A DNA stretch of 64,000 bases from Pseudomonas sp. UYIF39 (GCF_029963765.1 NZ_JALBYU010000007.1:186001-250000), one strand, 5' to 3'; counted from the stretch's first letter, positions 46,634-56,237 are shown. A program made the numbers and translations. Notes: a model not told the origin generated them from the sequence alone.

Positions 46634-47434
46634 TCAGACCCGGCCCAGGGCAAAGCCCTTGGCCACGTGGTTGCGAACAAACCAGATCACCAGCATGCCC
46701 GGCAGAATGGTCAACACCCCCGCTGCCGCCAGCACGCCCCAGTCGATGCCGGACGCCGAGACCGTGCGCGTCATCACCGCCGCAATCGGTTTGGCATTCA
46801 CCGACGTCAGGGTTCGCGCCAGCAGCAGTTCGACCCAGGAAAACATGAAGCAGAAAAATGCCGTCACACCGATCCCGGAGCCAATCAGCGGAACGAAAAT
46901 CTTCACGAAGAACTTGGGAAAACTGTAGCCGTCGATGTAGGCGGTTTCGTCGATCTCCTTCGGCACGCCAGACATGAAACCTTCGAGGATCCACACCGCC
47001 AACGGCACGTTAAACAGGCAGTGAGCCAGTGCCACCGCGATGTGGGTGTCGAACAAACCAATCGAGGAATACAGCTGGAAGAACGGCAGCAAAAATACCG
47101 CCGGCGGCGCCATACGATTGGTCAACAGCCAGAAAAACAGGTGCTTGTCGCCGAGGAATCGATAGCGCGAGAACGCATACGCCGCCGGCAATGCCACGCT
47201 CAGCGAAATCACCGTGTTCAGGCTCACGTAGTACAGCGAGTTGAGGTAACCCGTGTACCAGGCCGGATCGGTGAAGATCACCTTGTAGTTGGCGAAGGTG
47301 AAATCCTGCGGAAACAACGTCAGGCCGCTGAGGATTTCGGTGTTGCTCTTGAAGGACATGTTCAGCAGCCAATAGATCGGCACCAGCAGGAACAGGATGT
47401 AGATCAACAGCGGAATGAGCTTTCTTTTACTCAT
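46634..47434 (-). CDS. glpQ: ABC importer permease, MalG-like (GlpQ)
   Basis: A 266-residue inner-membrane permease with about six helices, starting at a signal-anchor-like helix (LIPLLIYILFLLVPIYWLL). The EAA loop that contacts the ATPase is IDETAYIDGYSFPKFFVKIF with the conserved glycine present. It pairs with GlpP to form the channel. It begins eight bases after glpP and is followed by glpU. Confidence 0.85.
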   Translation of the reverse strand: MSKRKLIPLLIYILFLLVPIYWLLNMSFKSNTEILSGLTLFPQDFTFANYKVIFTDPAWYTGYLNSLYYVSLNTVISLSVALPAAYAFSRYRFLGDKHLFFWLLTNRMAPPAVFLLPFFQLYSSIGLFDTHIAVALAHCLFNVPLAVWILEGFMSGVPKEIDETAYIDGYSFPKFFVKIFVPLIGSGIGVTAFFCFMFSWVELLLARTLTSVNAKPIAAVMTRTVSASGIDWGVLAAAGVLTILPGMLVIWFVRNHVAKGFALGRV

Positions 47435-47442
47435 GGCAGACC

Positions 47443-48309
47443 TCAGCGGTTGGCGTCAGAGTGAGTCATGGCCGTATAGAACAGCCAGGACACCAACAGG
47501 ATGATCAGGAAGTACACCAGCGAGAAAGCCGCCGCCGGGCCGAGGTCGAACTGCCCGATCGCCATTTGCGTCAGCGTCTGGCTCAAGAACGTCGTGGCAT
47601 TCCCCGGACCGCCACCGGTCAGCACAAACGGCTCGGTGTAGATCATGAAACTGTCCATGAACCGCAACATCACCGCGATCAACAGCACGCTCTTGAGCTT
47701 GGGCAACTGGATGTGTTGGAAAACCGCCCAGGCCGATGCCCGATCAATCCGTGCCGCCTGGTAGTACACGTCCGGAATCGCCCGCAGCCCCGAGAAACAC
47801 AACAGCGCCACCAACGACGTCCAGTGCCAGACGTCCATCACCAGCACCGTGACCCAAGCGTCCATCGTGTTGGCCGCATAGTTGTAGCTGATGCCCATGG
47901 CATTGAGACTCGACCCCAGCAGGCCGATGTCCGCCCGACCGAAGATCTGCCAGATCGTCCCCACCACGTTCCACGGAATCAACAATGGAATCGCCAGAAT
48001 GATCAGCACCAGCGACGACCAGCGGCCCTTGGTCGGCATGGTCAGGGCGATGGCGATGCCCAGCGGGATTTCGATCAGCAGTACACAGCCGGAGTAGATG
48101 AACTGACGCAGTAATGAGTCATGCAGGCGCGGATCGAGCAGCACTTGCCTGTACCAGTCGGCGCCGACGAAGTAGCGGCTGGACTGATCGAAGATGTCCT
48201 GCACCGAGTAGTTGACCACGGTCATCATCGGGATCACCGCACTGAACGCCACCAGCAAAAACACCGGCAACACCAGCCACCAGGCCTTGTTGTTCTGCAC
48301 CTTGTTCAT
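47443..48309 (-). CDS. glpP: ABC importer permease, MalF-like (GlpP)
   Basis: A 288-residue inner-membrane permease with about six helices. The EAA loop is YYQAARIDRASAWAVFQHIQ: the normally invariant glycine (DGA) is arginine here (DRA). ATG 48309 follows GGAG within the end of glpT; an in-frame extension upstream is excluded because it overlaps glpT and adds no helix. Two bases separate it from glpT. Confidence 0.85.
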   Translation of the reverse strand: MNKVQNNKAWWLVLPVFLLVAFSAVIPMMTVVNYSVQDIFDQSSRYFVGADWYRQVLLDPRLHDSLLRQFIYSGCVLLIEIPLGIAIALTMPTKGRWSSLVLIILAIPLLIPWNVVGTIWQIFGRADIGLLGSSLNAMGISYNYAANTMDAWVTVLVMDVWHWTSLVALLCFSGLRAIPDVYYQAARIDRASAWAVFQHIQLPKLKSVLLIAVMLRFMDSFMIYTEPFVLTGGGPGNATTFLSQTLTQMAIGQFDLGPAAAFSLVYFLIILLVSWLFYTAMTHSDANR

Positions 48310-48311
48310 GG

Positions 48312-49403
48312 CTACGTCTCCAAGAGATATTCGTCGGCATACACCATCAACCATTGAGCCGGGAAGCTGATGTAGGCGGTTCCCTCAGGCACTGGCTTGT
48401 CTTCGGCCAGGCGCACTTTCAAAGGGGCGCCGTCGAGGTTCAGGGTCATGATCTTGTAGGTGCCAAGGTCTTCGACGTGTACGACCTGTGCCTGCATCGC
48501 CTCATCAAACGGCTCGTCCCACACGTGCACGAACTCCGGACGGATGCCGACTTTCAGAGTTTTCCACTCGGACTCGACGATGCGTTTCTGTTGAGCATCG
48601 GAAAGTGGCAAATGAGTCGAGGCGAAACCGACACCGCCGGGCTGCGGCTGTACCTCGATCAGGTTCATCCCCGGACTGCCGATGAAATAGCCGACAAAGG
48701 TGTGGCTCGGTCGCTCGAACAGTTCTCTCGGCGTACCGAATTGCACAATCTGCCCGCCGTACATCACCGCGATCTTGTCGGCAAAGGTCGAGGCTTCGAG
48801 CTGATCGTGGGTGACGTAGACCATGGTGATGTTGAACTGCTCGTGGATCTGCTTGAGCTTGCGTCGCAACTTCCACTTCAAGTGCGGATCGATCACCGTC
48901 AGCGGCTCATCGAACAGGATCGCCGACACGTCATCGCGCACCAGCCCACGGCCCATGGAGACTTTCTGCTTTTCATCGGCGGTGAGGTTGCGCGCCTTTT
49001 TGCTCAACAACGCCTGAAGGTCGAGGACCTCGGCGATTTCCTGCACCTTGCTGTGAATTTTCGCCTCGGCCATGCCCTGATTGCGCAGCGGGAAGGCCAG
49101 GTTGTCGAACACCGTCATGGTGTCGTAGACCACCGGAAACTGGAAAACCTGGGCGATGTTGCGCTTCTCCGGAGTCAGGTCGTTGACCACTTTGCTGTCG
49201 AACAGCACCTGACCCTGGGACGGACTGAGCAATCCGGAAATGATGTTGAGCAAGGTCGACTTGCCGCAGCCCGACGGCCCGAGCAAGGCATAGGCACCGC
49301 CCTGCTCCCAGACGTGGTCCATCTCACGAATCGCATAATCCTCGGGGCCGGTCGGCGTGCGGGTGTAACTGTGGGCGAGGTGCTGCAAACGAATTTCGGC
49401 CAT
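48312..49403 (-). CDS. glpT: ABC importer ATPase with degenerate signature (GlpT)
   Basis: A 363-residue ATP-binding subunit of the MalK/CUT1 type: nucleotide-binding domain (1-~235) and a C-terminal regulatory OB-like domain. Walker A GPSGCGKST (42-50), Q-loop Q88, Walker B ILFDEP (162-167) and the H-loop histidine in YVTHDQ (H199) are intact. The ABC signature, normally LSGGQ, reads LTADE (140-144), and the D-loop reads VID. I checked the codons on the minus strand. Its partner GlpS has the opposite set of losses. One base is shared with the glpS stop. Confidence 0.85.
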   Translation of the reverse strand: MAEIRLQHLAHSYTRTPTGPEDYAIREMDHVWEQGGAYALLGPSGCGKSTLLNIISGLLSPSQGQVLFDSKVVNDLTPEKRNIAQVFQFPVVYDTMTVFDNLAFPLRNQGMAEAKIHSKVQEIAEVLDLQALLSKKARNLTADEKQKVSMGRGLVRDDVSAILFDEPLTVIDPHLKWKLRRKLKQIHEQFNITMVYVTHDQLEASTFADKIAVMYGGQIVQFGTPRELFERPSHTFVGYFIGSPGMNLIEVQPQPGGVGFASTHLPLSDAQQKRIVESEWKTLKVGIRPEFVHVWDEPFDEAMQAQVVHVEDLGTYKIMTLNLDGAPLKVRLAEDKPVPEGTAYISFPAQWLMVYADEYLLET

Positions 49404-50497
49404 CAGGCAACCCTCGCGATACGGCGACCGGGCGCCTGGACCAGCCGCCCCTGCATATCGAACACAAACAGTTTATGGGTCGGGATATAGATGCGAATCG
49501 GCGCATCGACGTCGTACTCGTGGACGCCGGGCAAGTGCAGCACCAGCAGGAAATGTTCGTTGCGCACGTGCAGGAAGGTTTCCGACCCGCTGATCTCGGC
49601 CACCTCGACGGTCACCGCCAGTTCCAGGTCATCGTCGTTGCTAGGCACCAGCGAAATATGGCTGGGCCGTACGCCAAAGCGAAACTCACCCTCGCCCACC
49701 GGCCGCAAATCGACGTTGAGCGGGAAGTGCACGAAATTGGCGAAGCTGACTTCGTTGCCGGCGATACGCCCCGGCATCAGGTTGATCGGCGGCTCGGAGA
49801 ACAGCTCTGCCGCCAGCACCGTTTGCGGCTGGTGATACACCTCGGAAGACTTGCCGCTCTGAATCACCCGGCCTTCGTGAAGAATGGTGGTGGTGCCGCC
49901 CAGCGCCAGGGCTTCGTTGGGTTCGGTGGTGGCATAGATGGCGATGGTGTGGCGAGCCTTGAACAGTTCGCGCATTTCCTGACGCAGTTCTTCGCGCAGT
50001 TTGTAGTCGAGGTTCACCAGCGGTTCGTCGAACAGTATCAGTTCGGCATCCTTGACCAGCGCCCGGGCCATCGCCGTGCGCTGTTGCTGACCACCGGAGA
50101 GTTCAAGCGGATGGCGCTGGAGAAATTTCTCGATGCGCAGCATCTTCGCGGTTTCCAGCACTTTGCTCTGAATCAACTCATTGGACATACCGCCCTGGCG
50201 TAACGGCGAGGCGATGTTCTCGAACACCGTCATGGTCGGGTAGTTGATGAATTGCTGATAGACCATCGACACATTGCGCAAACGCACCGGGCGCTGGGTG
50301 ACGTCGACGCCGTTCATCAGGATCCGACCGCTGTCGGGCTTGTCCAGACCGGCCATCAGGCGCATGAGACTGGTTTTGCCGGACAGCGTGCGCCCGAGCA
50401 AAACGTTGAAAGATCCGGCTTCGAAATTAAGGCACGCATCGTCGATCCAGGTCTGGCCCTCGACGGTACGGCTGACGTGCTCCAGGGTTAATGACAT
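49403..50497 (-). CDS. glpS: ABC importer ATPase lacking the H-loop histidine (GlpS)
   Basis: A 364-residue MalK-like subunit, first gene of the operon. Walker A GRTLSGKT (35-42), the Q-loop (Q81/Q82), signature LSGGQ (133-137) and Walker B ILFDEP (154-159) are normal. At the H-loop position, where relatives read YVTHDQ, the sequence is YATTEP, so threonine 191 replaces histidine. A C-terminal regulatory domain follows from about 240. The start is preceded by AAAAGG at seven bases and lies about 45 bases from the sigma-54 promoter. Confidence 0.85.
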   Translation of the reverse strand: MSLTLEHVSRTVEGQTWIDDACLNFEAGSFNVLLGRTLSGKTSLMRLMAGLDKPDSGRILMNGVDVTQRPVRLRNVSMVYQQFINYPTMTVFENIASPLRQGGMSNELIQSKVLETAKMLRIEKFLQRHPLELSGGQQQRTAMARALVKDAELILFDEPLVNLDYKLREELRQEMRELFKARHTIAIYATTEPNEALALGGTTTILHEGRVIQSGKSSEVYHQPQTVLAAELFSEPPINLMPGRIAGNEVSFANFVHFPLNVDLRPVGEGEFRFGVRPSHISLVPSNDDDLELAVTVEVAEISGSETFLHVRNEHFLLVLHLPGVHEYDVDAPIRIYIPTHKLFVFDMQGRLVQAPGRRIARVA

Positions 50498-50541
50498 GGC
50501 TCGGCCTTTTTATTATTGGAGTCAAGCGACCGGAGCTACAG

Positions 50542-50557
50542 AGCGACATTCGTGCCA
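50542..50557 (-). promoter_or_regulatory. Sigma-54 (-24/-12) promoter of the glpSTPQUV operon
   Basis: On the minus strand the sequence is TGGCACGAATGTCGCT. It matches the consensus TGGCACG-N4-TTGCW at every defined position but one (TC for TT), with GG and GC exactly ten bases apart. Transcription should start about twelve bases downstream, near 50531, before glpS. The divergent gene encodes a sigma-54 activator. Confidence 0.8.
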
Positions 50558-50612
50558 GAAACTGCAAGCCGTTGATCTGGCTTGAGAATCTGTGAAACAA
50601 GGGCAAAACCGC

Positions 50613-50691
50613 GTTCATTGCTGAACAGAAATGAACAACCGCGACTGAACAATTGAACAATCCGGCGGTTGACAATGAACAATAGTGAACA
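50613..50691. promoter_or_regulatory. Array of TGAACA half-sites (probable upstream activating sequence)
   Basis: Six copies of TGAACA start at 50622, 50632, 50646, 50654, 50676 and 50686. The first pairs with GTTCA at 50613 in a perfect GTTCA-N4-TGAAC palindrome. Two pairs are exactly ten bases apart, about one helical turn. The array begins ~55 bases upstream of the -24 element, a normal place for enhancer sites of sigma-54 activators. Confidence 0.55.
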
Positions 50692-50743
50692 ACACTCTAC
50701 GGATGCTTTAGCGACACGATTATCCAAATTCACCACGATCCTG

Positions 50744-50876
50744 TGTAGCAGCTGGCGAAGCCTGCGTTCGGCGACGCAGTCGTCGTAAAACCTGTATACG
50801 CGGTATTCCTGATACACCGCGACGCCTGATTTCACGACGACTACGTCGCCGAGCGCAGGCTCCGCCAGCTGCTACA
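50744..50876. repeat. Large REP-type inverted repeat
   Basis: The left arm begins TGTAGCAGCTGGCGAAGCCT and the right arm ends with its near-exact reverse complement at 50876. A smaller inverted repeat (CGCGG..CCGCG) sits in the loop around 50799-50822. This belongs to a different REP class from the one at 1500. It lies between the activator array and the start of the regulator gene. Confidence 0.85.
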
Positions 50877-50925
50877 GAATCGCGTTATTCATAACAAAAA
50901 TAATAATGCTCAGAGATCGACTGCC

Positions 50926-52779
50926 ATGGCCGCACCTGCCTCGCCGCTCTCCCACGACGCCATCATTCAGGACTCCTGGAAACGTTGCCGCGCCTTCGGC
51001 CTCAACCATCAGAGCGCGCCAGCGTTCGATCAGCTACCGGCCGAAGGCATCGCCCAATTGCTGGAGAGCCAGCATTCGCTGGTGCAGACCACGCATCAGG
51101 AAGTCCTGCCGTATTACGAAAACATCCTCAGCAACTCCAACTGCCTGATCATGCTCGCCGACAATCAAGGCCAGGTCCTGACGTCGTGGGGCACACAGCG
51201 TTTTATCGAGCCGAGCCTGACCCGTGGTTTCAGCGCTGGCGCCAGCTGGATGGAGCGTTGCAGCGGCACCAACGCCATAGGCACCGCCCTCGCCTGCGAG
51301 CAGGCCGTGCACATCGAACACGATGAACACTTTCTGAAAGCCAACCGCTTCATGACCGGTTCCGCCGCACCGATTTTCGATGCCGAACGCAAGGTGATCG
51401 CGGTGTTGGACGTGTCCAGCGACAGCTACCTGCCGCCATCCCACACGCTCGGCATGGTCAAGATGATGAGTCAGAGCGTGGAAAACCGGCTGATCCTCAA
51501 CCTGTTCCATGGCCAGCATTTTCAACTGACGTTCAACACCGGGCTGAACAACCTCGACAGTCAATGGGCCGGGCTGCTGATCTTTGACGAAACCGGGCAG
51601 GTGCTGTCTGCCAACCGCAGGGCTGACAATCTGCTGGGCATCAGTCTGTCGCGGGTCAGCGTCGAGAGTCTGTTCAAGGTCTCGCTGCTGGAGTTATTGA
51701 ACCAGCCGGACGGCCTGCCGTTTGCCCTGCAAGCCTCGGGTCGCAACCGCTTTCAGTGCCTGTTGAAGCGGCCAAAACAGATGCCGATCCAGGCGCGGCT
51801 ATTCTCTGCTGAACCCAAGAGCGCCGAACCCGCCGTCACCGCGCACGCCGCAATCAGTCTTAACACCCTGCACTTCGGCGACAGCCGAGTAGAAAAAGCC
51901 GTGCGCCAGGCCGAGCGCTTGCTGGAAAAAGACATTCCGTTGTTGATCCATGGCGAAACCGGGGTCGGCAAGGAAGTCTTCGTCAAAGCCCTGCATCAGG
52001 CCAGCTCTCGGAGTGAACAACCGTTCATTGCCGTCAACTGTGCAGCCATCCCCGCCGAACTGGTGGAGTCCGAGCTTTTTGGCTACGAGAAAGGCGCGTT
52101 CACCGGTGCCAACCAGAAAGGCAGCATCGGGCTGATCCGCAAGGCCGACAAAGGCACCCTATTCCTTGATGAAATCGGCGATATGCCGTTGCCGACCCAG
52201 GCGCGATTGTTAAGGGTTTTGCAGGAGCGTTGCGTGCAACCGGTAGGCAGCAGCGAGTTGTTCCCGGTGGATATCCGGATTATTTCGGCAACCAACCGCT
52301 CGTTGCGCGAGCAGGTTCAGTTGGGGCGCTTCCGCGAGGACTTGTATTACCGGATTGGTGGTTTGACCCTGGAACTGCCGCCGTTAAGAGAACGCAGTGA
52401 CAAGCAGGCGCTGTTCAAGCGGCTGTGGGAACAGCATCGCGAACCGTCGCAATGGGCCGGGTTGAGCCGTGAAGTGATGGAGTTGTTCAGTCGTCATCCG
52501 TGGCCAGGAAATTTGCGTCAGGTCAGCAGCGTGATGCAGGTGGCGCTGGCCATGGCCGAGGAACAACCGGTGCGGCCGGAGCATTTGCCGGATGATTTCT
52601 TTGTTGATTTGGAGATGGAGCCGGTGGATTTACCGGAGCCGATGGCGGTGGATTTGAATGATGCCGAGGATTTGAATCGGCAGTTGGCGGCGGCTGGGGG
52701 GAATATCTCGCATTTGGCCCGGCGTCTGGGGGTTAGCCGTAACACCCTTTACAAGCGGTTGCGCCAGTCGGAAAGCTGA
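50926..52779 (+). CDS. Sigma-54-dependent transcriptional activator (AcoR-like, GAF-AAA+-Fis)
   Basis: A 617-residue enhancer-binding protein. The N-terminal ~60-185 region looks like a GAF sensor domain as in AcoR (WMERCSGTNAIGTALACEQA). A second PAS-like segment (LLIFDETGQVLSANRRADNL) precedes the AAA+ domain, which has Walker A GETGVGKE (~344), the sigma-54-contact loop GAFTGA (~391), and Walker B GTLFLDEIGDMPLP. The C-terminus is a Fis-type helix-turn-helix (HLARRLGVSRNTLYKRLRQ). It is divergent from an operon with a sigma-54 promoter and is almost certainly its activator. The effector, perhaps the transported polyol, is inferred only. Confidence 0.9.
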   Translation: MAAPASPLSHDAIIQDSWKRCRAFGLNHQSAPAFDQLPAEGIAQLLESQHSLVQTTHQEVLPYYENILSNSNCLIMLADNQGQVLTSWGTQRFIEPSLTRGFSAGASWMERCSGTNAIGTALACEQAVHIEHDEHFLKANRFMTGSAAPIFDAERKVIAVLDVSSDSYLPPSHTLGMVKMMSQSVENRLILNLFHGQHFQLTFNTGLNNLDSQWAGLLIFDETGQVLSANRRADNLLGISLSRVSVESLFKVSLLELLNQPDGLPFALQASGRNRFQCLLKRPKQMPIQARLFSAEPKSAEPAVTAHAAISLNTLHFGDSRVEKAVRQAERLLEKDIPLLIHGETGVGKEVFVKALHQASSRSEQPFIAVNCAAIPAELVESELFGYEKGAFTGANQKGSIGLIRKADKGTLFLDEIGDMPLPTQARLLRVLQERCVQPVGSSELFPVDIRIISATNRSLREQVQLGRFREDLYYRIGGLTLELPPLRERSDKQALFKRLWEQHREPSQWAGLSREVMELFSRHPWPGNLRQVSSVMQVALAMAEEQPVRPEHLPDDFFVDLEMEPVDLPEPMAVDLNDAEDLNRQLAAAGGNISHLARRLGVSRNTLYKRLRQSES

Positions 52780-52830
52780 CTGCTGCTCGTGAAGGCGCCA
52801 GCCCTGTCACCGCAGACTAAAAACCTGCGC

Positions 52831-52862
52831 ACAAACAAAAACCCGCACAAGGCGGGTTTTGT
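52831..52862. terminator. Bidirectional terminator between the activator gene and cysS
   Basis: AAAACCCGC/GCGGGTTTT with loop ACAAG and T-rich flanks on both strands, between two convergent genes. Confidence 0.85.
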
Positions 52863-52881
52863 TTTGCAGCGACTAACGCAA

Positions 52882-54264
52882 TCAGTCAGCCAGACGCCAC
52901 GTCGTCCCACCCTTCCCGTCTTCCAGCACCACGCCCATGGCGGTGAGCTGGTCGCGGATGCGGTCCGATTCGGCCCAATCTTTACCTGCACGAGCGGCCA
53001 GACGCGCGGCAATCAGCGCATCAACTTCAGCCGCATCAACCCGCCCTTCAGCACCGGCCTGCAGGAAGTCATCAGCTTCGAGCTGCAACACACCCAGCAC
53101 ACTGGCCAATTCCTTCAAGCGTGCCGCCAGACCCGCCGCCGCATCGAGATCGCTCTCACGCAAACGGTTGATCTCGCGAACCATCTCGAACAGTACGGCA
53201 CAGGCTTCCGGCGTGCCGAAGTCGTCGTTCATCACCTGAGTGAAACGCTCGACAAAGGCTTCACCACCGGCCGGCGCCACGTTCGGCAGGCCTTTCAACG
53301 AGTGGTAGAAACGCTCGAGTGCGCCTTTGGCGTCCTTGAGGTTGTCTTCCGAGTAGTTGATTGCGCTGCGGTAGTGGCTCGACACCAGCAGGTAACGCAC
53401 GACTTCCGGGTGGTACTTTTCCAGCACGTCGCGAATGGTGAAGAAGTTGTTCAAGGACTTGGACATCTTCTCGCCATTGATGCGAATCATGCCGCAATGC
53501 ATCCACGCGTTGGCGTAGGTCTTGCCGGTGGCCGCTTCACTCTGGGCGATTTCGTTTTCGTGGTGCGGGAACTCGAGGTCGCTGCCGCCGCCATGAATGT
53601 CGAAGGTCTCGCCCAGGCAGCAGGTCGACATCACCGAGCACTCGATGTGCCAGCCCGGACGACCGTCGCCCCAAGGCGAAGGCCAGCTCGGCTCACCCGG
53701 CTTGGCGCCCTTCCACAGCACGAAGTCCAGCGGGTCCTGTTTGGACTCGTCGACTTCGATCCGCGCGCCGATGCGCAGGTCTTCGATTTTCTTGCGCGAT
53801 AGCTTGCCGTAGCCCATGAACTTGGCGACGCGGTAGTACACGTCGCCATTGCCCGGAGCATAGGCGTAACCCTTGTCGATCAGGGTCTGGATCATGGTCT
53901 GCATGCCAGCGATGTGATCGGTGGCCCGCGGTTCCATGTCCGGCTTGAGGATATTGAGGCGCGCCTCATCCTCATGCATCGCGGTGATCATGCGCTCGGT
54001 CAACACGTCGAACGGCTCGCCGTTCTCCTTGGCCCGATTGATGATCTTGTCTTCAATATCGGTGATGTTGCGCACATACGTCAGGTTATAACCGCTGAAG
54101 CGCAACCAGCGGGTCACCAGGTCGAACGCGACCATGCTGCGGCCGTGGCCAATGTGGCAGTAGTCGTACACGGTCATCCCGCAGACGTACATGCGCACAT
54201 TGTTGCCATCCAGCGGCTTGAACACTTCTTTGCTCTTGGTGAGCGTGTTGTAGATCGTAAGCAC
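52882..54264 (-). CDS. cysS: Cysteinyl-tRNA synthetase
   Basis: A 460-residue class I synthetase. The HIGH motif is in [11 protein letters not shown] and the KMSKS loop is [11 protein letters not shown]. Zinc ligands that select cysteine are CGMTVYDYC near residue 28, and the cysteine/histidine in [20 protein letters not shown]. The C-terminal anticodon domain is complete. It starts 15 bases after the glnS stop and is likely cotranscribed with it. Confidence 0.97.
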   Translation of the reverse strand: MLTIYNTLTKSKEVFKPLDGNNVRMYVCGMTVYDYCHIGHGRSMVAFDLVTRWLRFSGYNLTYVRNITDIEDKIINRAKENGEPFDVLTERMITAMHEDEARLNILKPDMEPRATDHIAGMQTMIQTLIDKGYAYAPGNGDVYYRVAKFMGYGKLSRKKIEDLRIGARIEVDESKQDPLDFVLWKGAKPGEPSWPSPWGDGRPGWHIECSVMSTCCLGETFDIHGGGSDLEFPHHENEIAQSEAATGKTYANAWMHCGMIRINGEKMSKSLNNFFTIRDVLEKYHPEVVRYLLVSSHYRSAINYSEDNLKDAKGALERFYHSLKGLPNVAPAGGEAFVERFTQVMNDDFGTPEACAVLFEMVREINRLRESDLDAAAGLAARLKELASVLGVLQLEADDFLQAGAEGRVDAAEVDALIAARLAARAGKDWAESDRIRDQLTAMGVVLEDGKGGTTWRLAD

Positions 54265-54279
54265 TTTAGTTTCCTTGAA

Positions 54280-55977
54280 TCACTGGCCCCACGAATCACG
54301 CAAGGTCACGGTACGGTTGAACACCGGAGCGCCCGGTTTCGAGTCCTTGATATCCGCGCAGAAGTAACCTTCGCGCTCGAACTGGAAACGGTCTTCCGGC
54401 TGTGCATTGCCCAGCGAAGGCTCGGCACGACAACCTGTGAGAACTTGCAGCGAGTCAGGGTTGATGTTGTCCAGGAAACTGGCGCTGTCTTCGGCCTTCT
54501 CAGGGTTGGCCGAGCGGAACAGGCGATCGTACAGACGCACTTCACACTCGACGCTGGCCGCAGCCGGCACCCAGTGAACCACGCCTTTGACCTTGCGGCC
54601 TTCAGGGTTCTTGCCCAGGGTTTCCGGGTCGTAGGAGCAACGCAGTTCGACGATGTTGCCATCGGCGTCCTTGATCGCTTCGTCGGCACGGATCACGTAG
54701 CTGCCGCGCAGACGCACTTCGCCAGCGGGTTCCAGCCGTTTGTAGCCTTTTGGCGGCTCTTCCATGAAGTCTTCACGGTCGATGTAGATCTCACGGGCGA
54801 ACGGCAGAACGCGCACGCCCATGTCTTCTTTCGGGTGGCACGCCAATTCGAGGTTCTCGACCTGGCCTTCCGGGTAGTTGGTGATCACGACTTTCAGCGG
54901 ACGCAGCACGCACATGGCGCGCGGGGCGCTGTGGTCGAGATCGTCGCGGATGCTGAATTCGAGCATGCCGAAGTCCACTACGCCGTCGGAACGGTTGGTG
55001 CCGACCATTTCGCAGAAGTTGCGGATCGATTTCGGCGTATAACCACGCCGGCGGAAGCCGGACAGCGTAGACATGCGCGGATCGTCCCAGCCAAGAACGT
55101 GCTTTTCATCGACCAGTTGCTTGAGCTTGCGCTTGCTGGTGATCGTGTAGTTCAGGTTCAGACGGCTGAATTCGTACTGACGCGGTTGCGCCGGCACGGG
55201 CAGATTCTCGAGGAACCACTCGTACAGCGGACGATGGCTTTCGAACTCAAGGGTGCAGATCGAGTGGGTGATGCCTTCGATGGCGTCCGACTGACCGTGG
55301 GTGAAGTCGTAGTTCGGGTAGATGCACCACTTGTCACCGGTCTGGTGGTGGTGAGCGTGGCGGATGCGATACATGATCGGGTCGCGCAGGTTCATGTTCG
55401 GCGAGGCCATGTCGATCTTGGCCCGCAGCACGCGCGCGCCGTCCTGGAATTCGCCGGCCTTCATGCGGGCGAACCAATCCAGGTTTTCTTCCACGGAACG
55501 ATCGCGGAACGGGCTGTTCTTGCCCGGCTCGGTCAGGCTGCCACGGTATTCCTTGGCCTGTTCAGGGCTCAAGTCATCGACGTAGGCGTTGCCAGCCTTG
55601 ATCAGTTCAACGGCCCAGTCGTGCAACTGGTCGAAATACTGCGAGGCGTAGCGCACTTCACCGGACCATTCGAAGCCCAGCCATTTGACGTCGCTTTCGA
55701 TCGCGTCGATGTATTCCTGGTCTTCCTTGGCCGGGTTGGTGTCGTCGAAACGCAGGTGCGTGACGCCGCCAAATTCCTGGGCCAGGCCGAAGTTCACGCA
55801 AATCGACTTGGCGTGACCAATGTGCAGGTAGCCGTTGGGCTCAGGCGGGAAACGGGTGACGATCTGCGTGTGCTTACCCGAGTCCAGGTCCGCCTGGATG
55901 ATCGGGCGCAGGAAATTGACCGGCACGGCAGGGCCGGTCTTGGAATTCGAGGTAGGGTCGACAGTGGGCTTGCTCAT
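54280..55977 (-). CDS. glnS: Glutaminyl-tRNA synthetase
   Basis: A 565-residue class I synthetase. The HIGH motif is in [13 protein letters not shown]. The KMSKS-equivalent reads [11 protein letters not shown], where E. coli has MSKRKL. The anticodon-binding beta-barrel domains follow. ATG 55977 is preceded by AAGGA; an upstream in-frame extension of ~40 residues has no ribosome-binding site. It is divergent from ppiB across 260 bases that must hold both promoters. Confidence 0.96.
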   Translation of the reverse strand: MSKPTVDPTSNSKTGPAVPVNFLRPIIQADLDSGKHTQIVTRFPPEPNGYLHIGHAKSICVNFGLAQEFGGVTHLRFDDTNPAKEDQEYIDAIESDVKWLGFEWSGEVRYASQYFDQLHDWAVELIKAGNAYVDDLSPEQAKEYRGSLTEPGKNSPFRDRSVEENLDWFARMKAGEFQDGARVLRAKIDMASPNMNLRDPIMYRIRHAHHHQTGDKWCIYPNYDFTHGQSDAIEGITHSICTLEFESHRPLYEWFLENLPVPAQPRQYEFSRLNLNYTITSKRKLKQLVDEKHVLGWDDPRMSTLSGFRRRGYTPKSIRNFCEMVGTNRSDGVVDFGMLEFSIRDDLDHSAPRAMCVLRPLKVVITNYPEGQVENLELACHPKEDMGVRVLPFAREIYIDREDFMEEPPKGYKRLEPAGEVRLRGSYVIRADEAIKDADGNIVELRCSYDPETLGKNPEGRKVKGVVHWVPAAASVECEVRLYDRLFRSANPEKAEDSASFLDNINPDSLQVLTGCRAEPSLGNAQPEDRFQFEREGYFCADIKDSKPGAPVFNRTVTLRDSWGQ

Positions 55978-56237
55978 AGGATCCTTGAACGTACAAGTGC
56001 GCGGCCAGTTGGCCAAATCAAAGCGGCGGTTAAAACAAAGGGGCTTATCATAGCCGATGCCGTCAAGTCGCTGACAGCGCAGGGCAAAAAACGGCTGCAT
56101 TTAATCGGATGCAAATGAAAAACAGCCTCGAAATTCGCGCTTGGCACGCTAAACTGCGCATCTTGGCCAAAATTGGCCGGACCGGTTGAGGGCTGCAAAG
56201 CCCCGAAACCCACGAATTCATATCAAGAGTACCGATC

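Noticed and set aside
53914..56118. A 734-codon plus-strand open frame
   Set aside because: Antisense to cysS and glnS, both with intact catalytic motifs.
56142..56157. A TGGCACG...CTGC string upstream of ppiB resembling a sigma-54 promoter
   Set aside because: The GG-to-GC distance is eleven bases rather than ten, and no activator gene is nearby.
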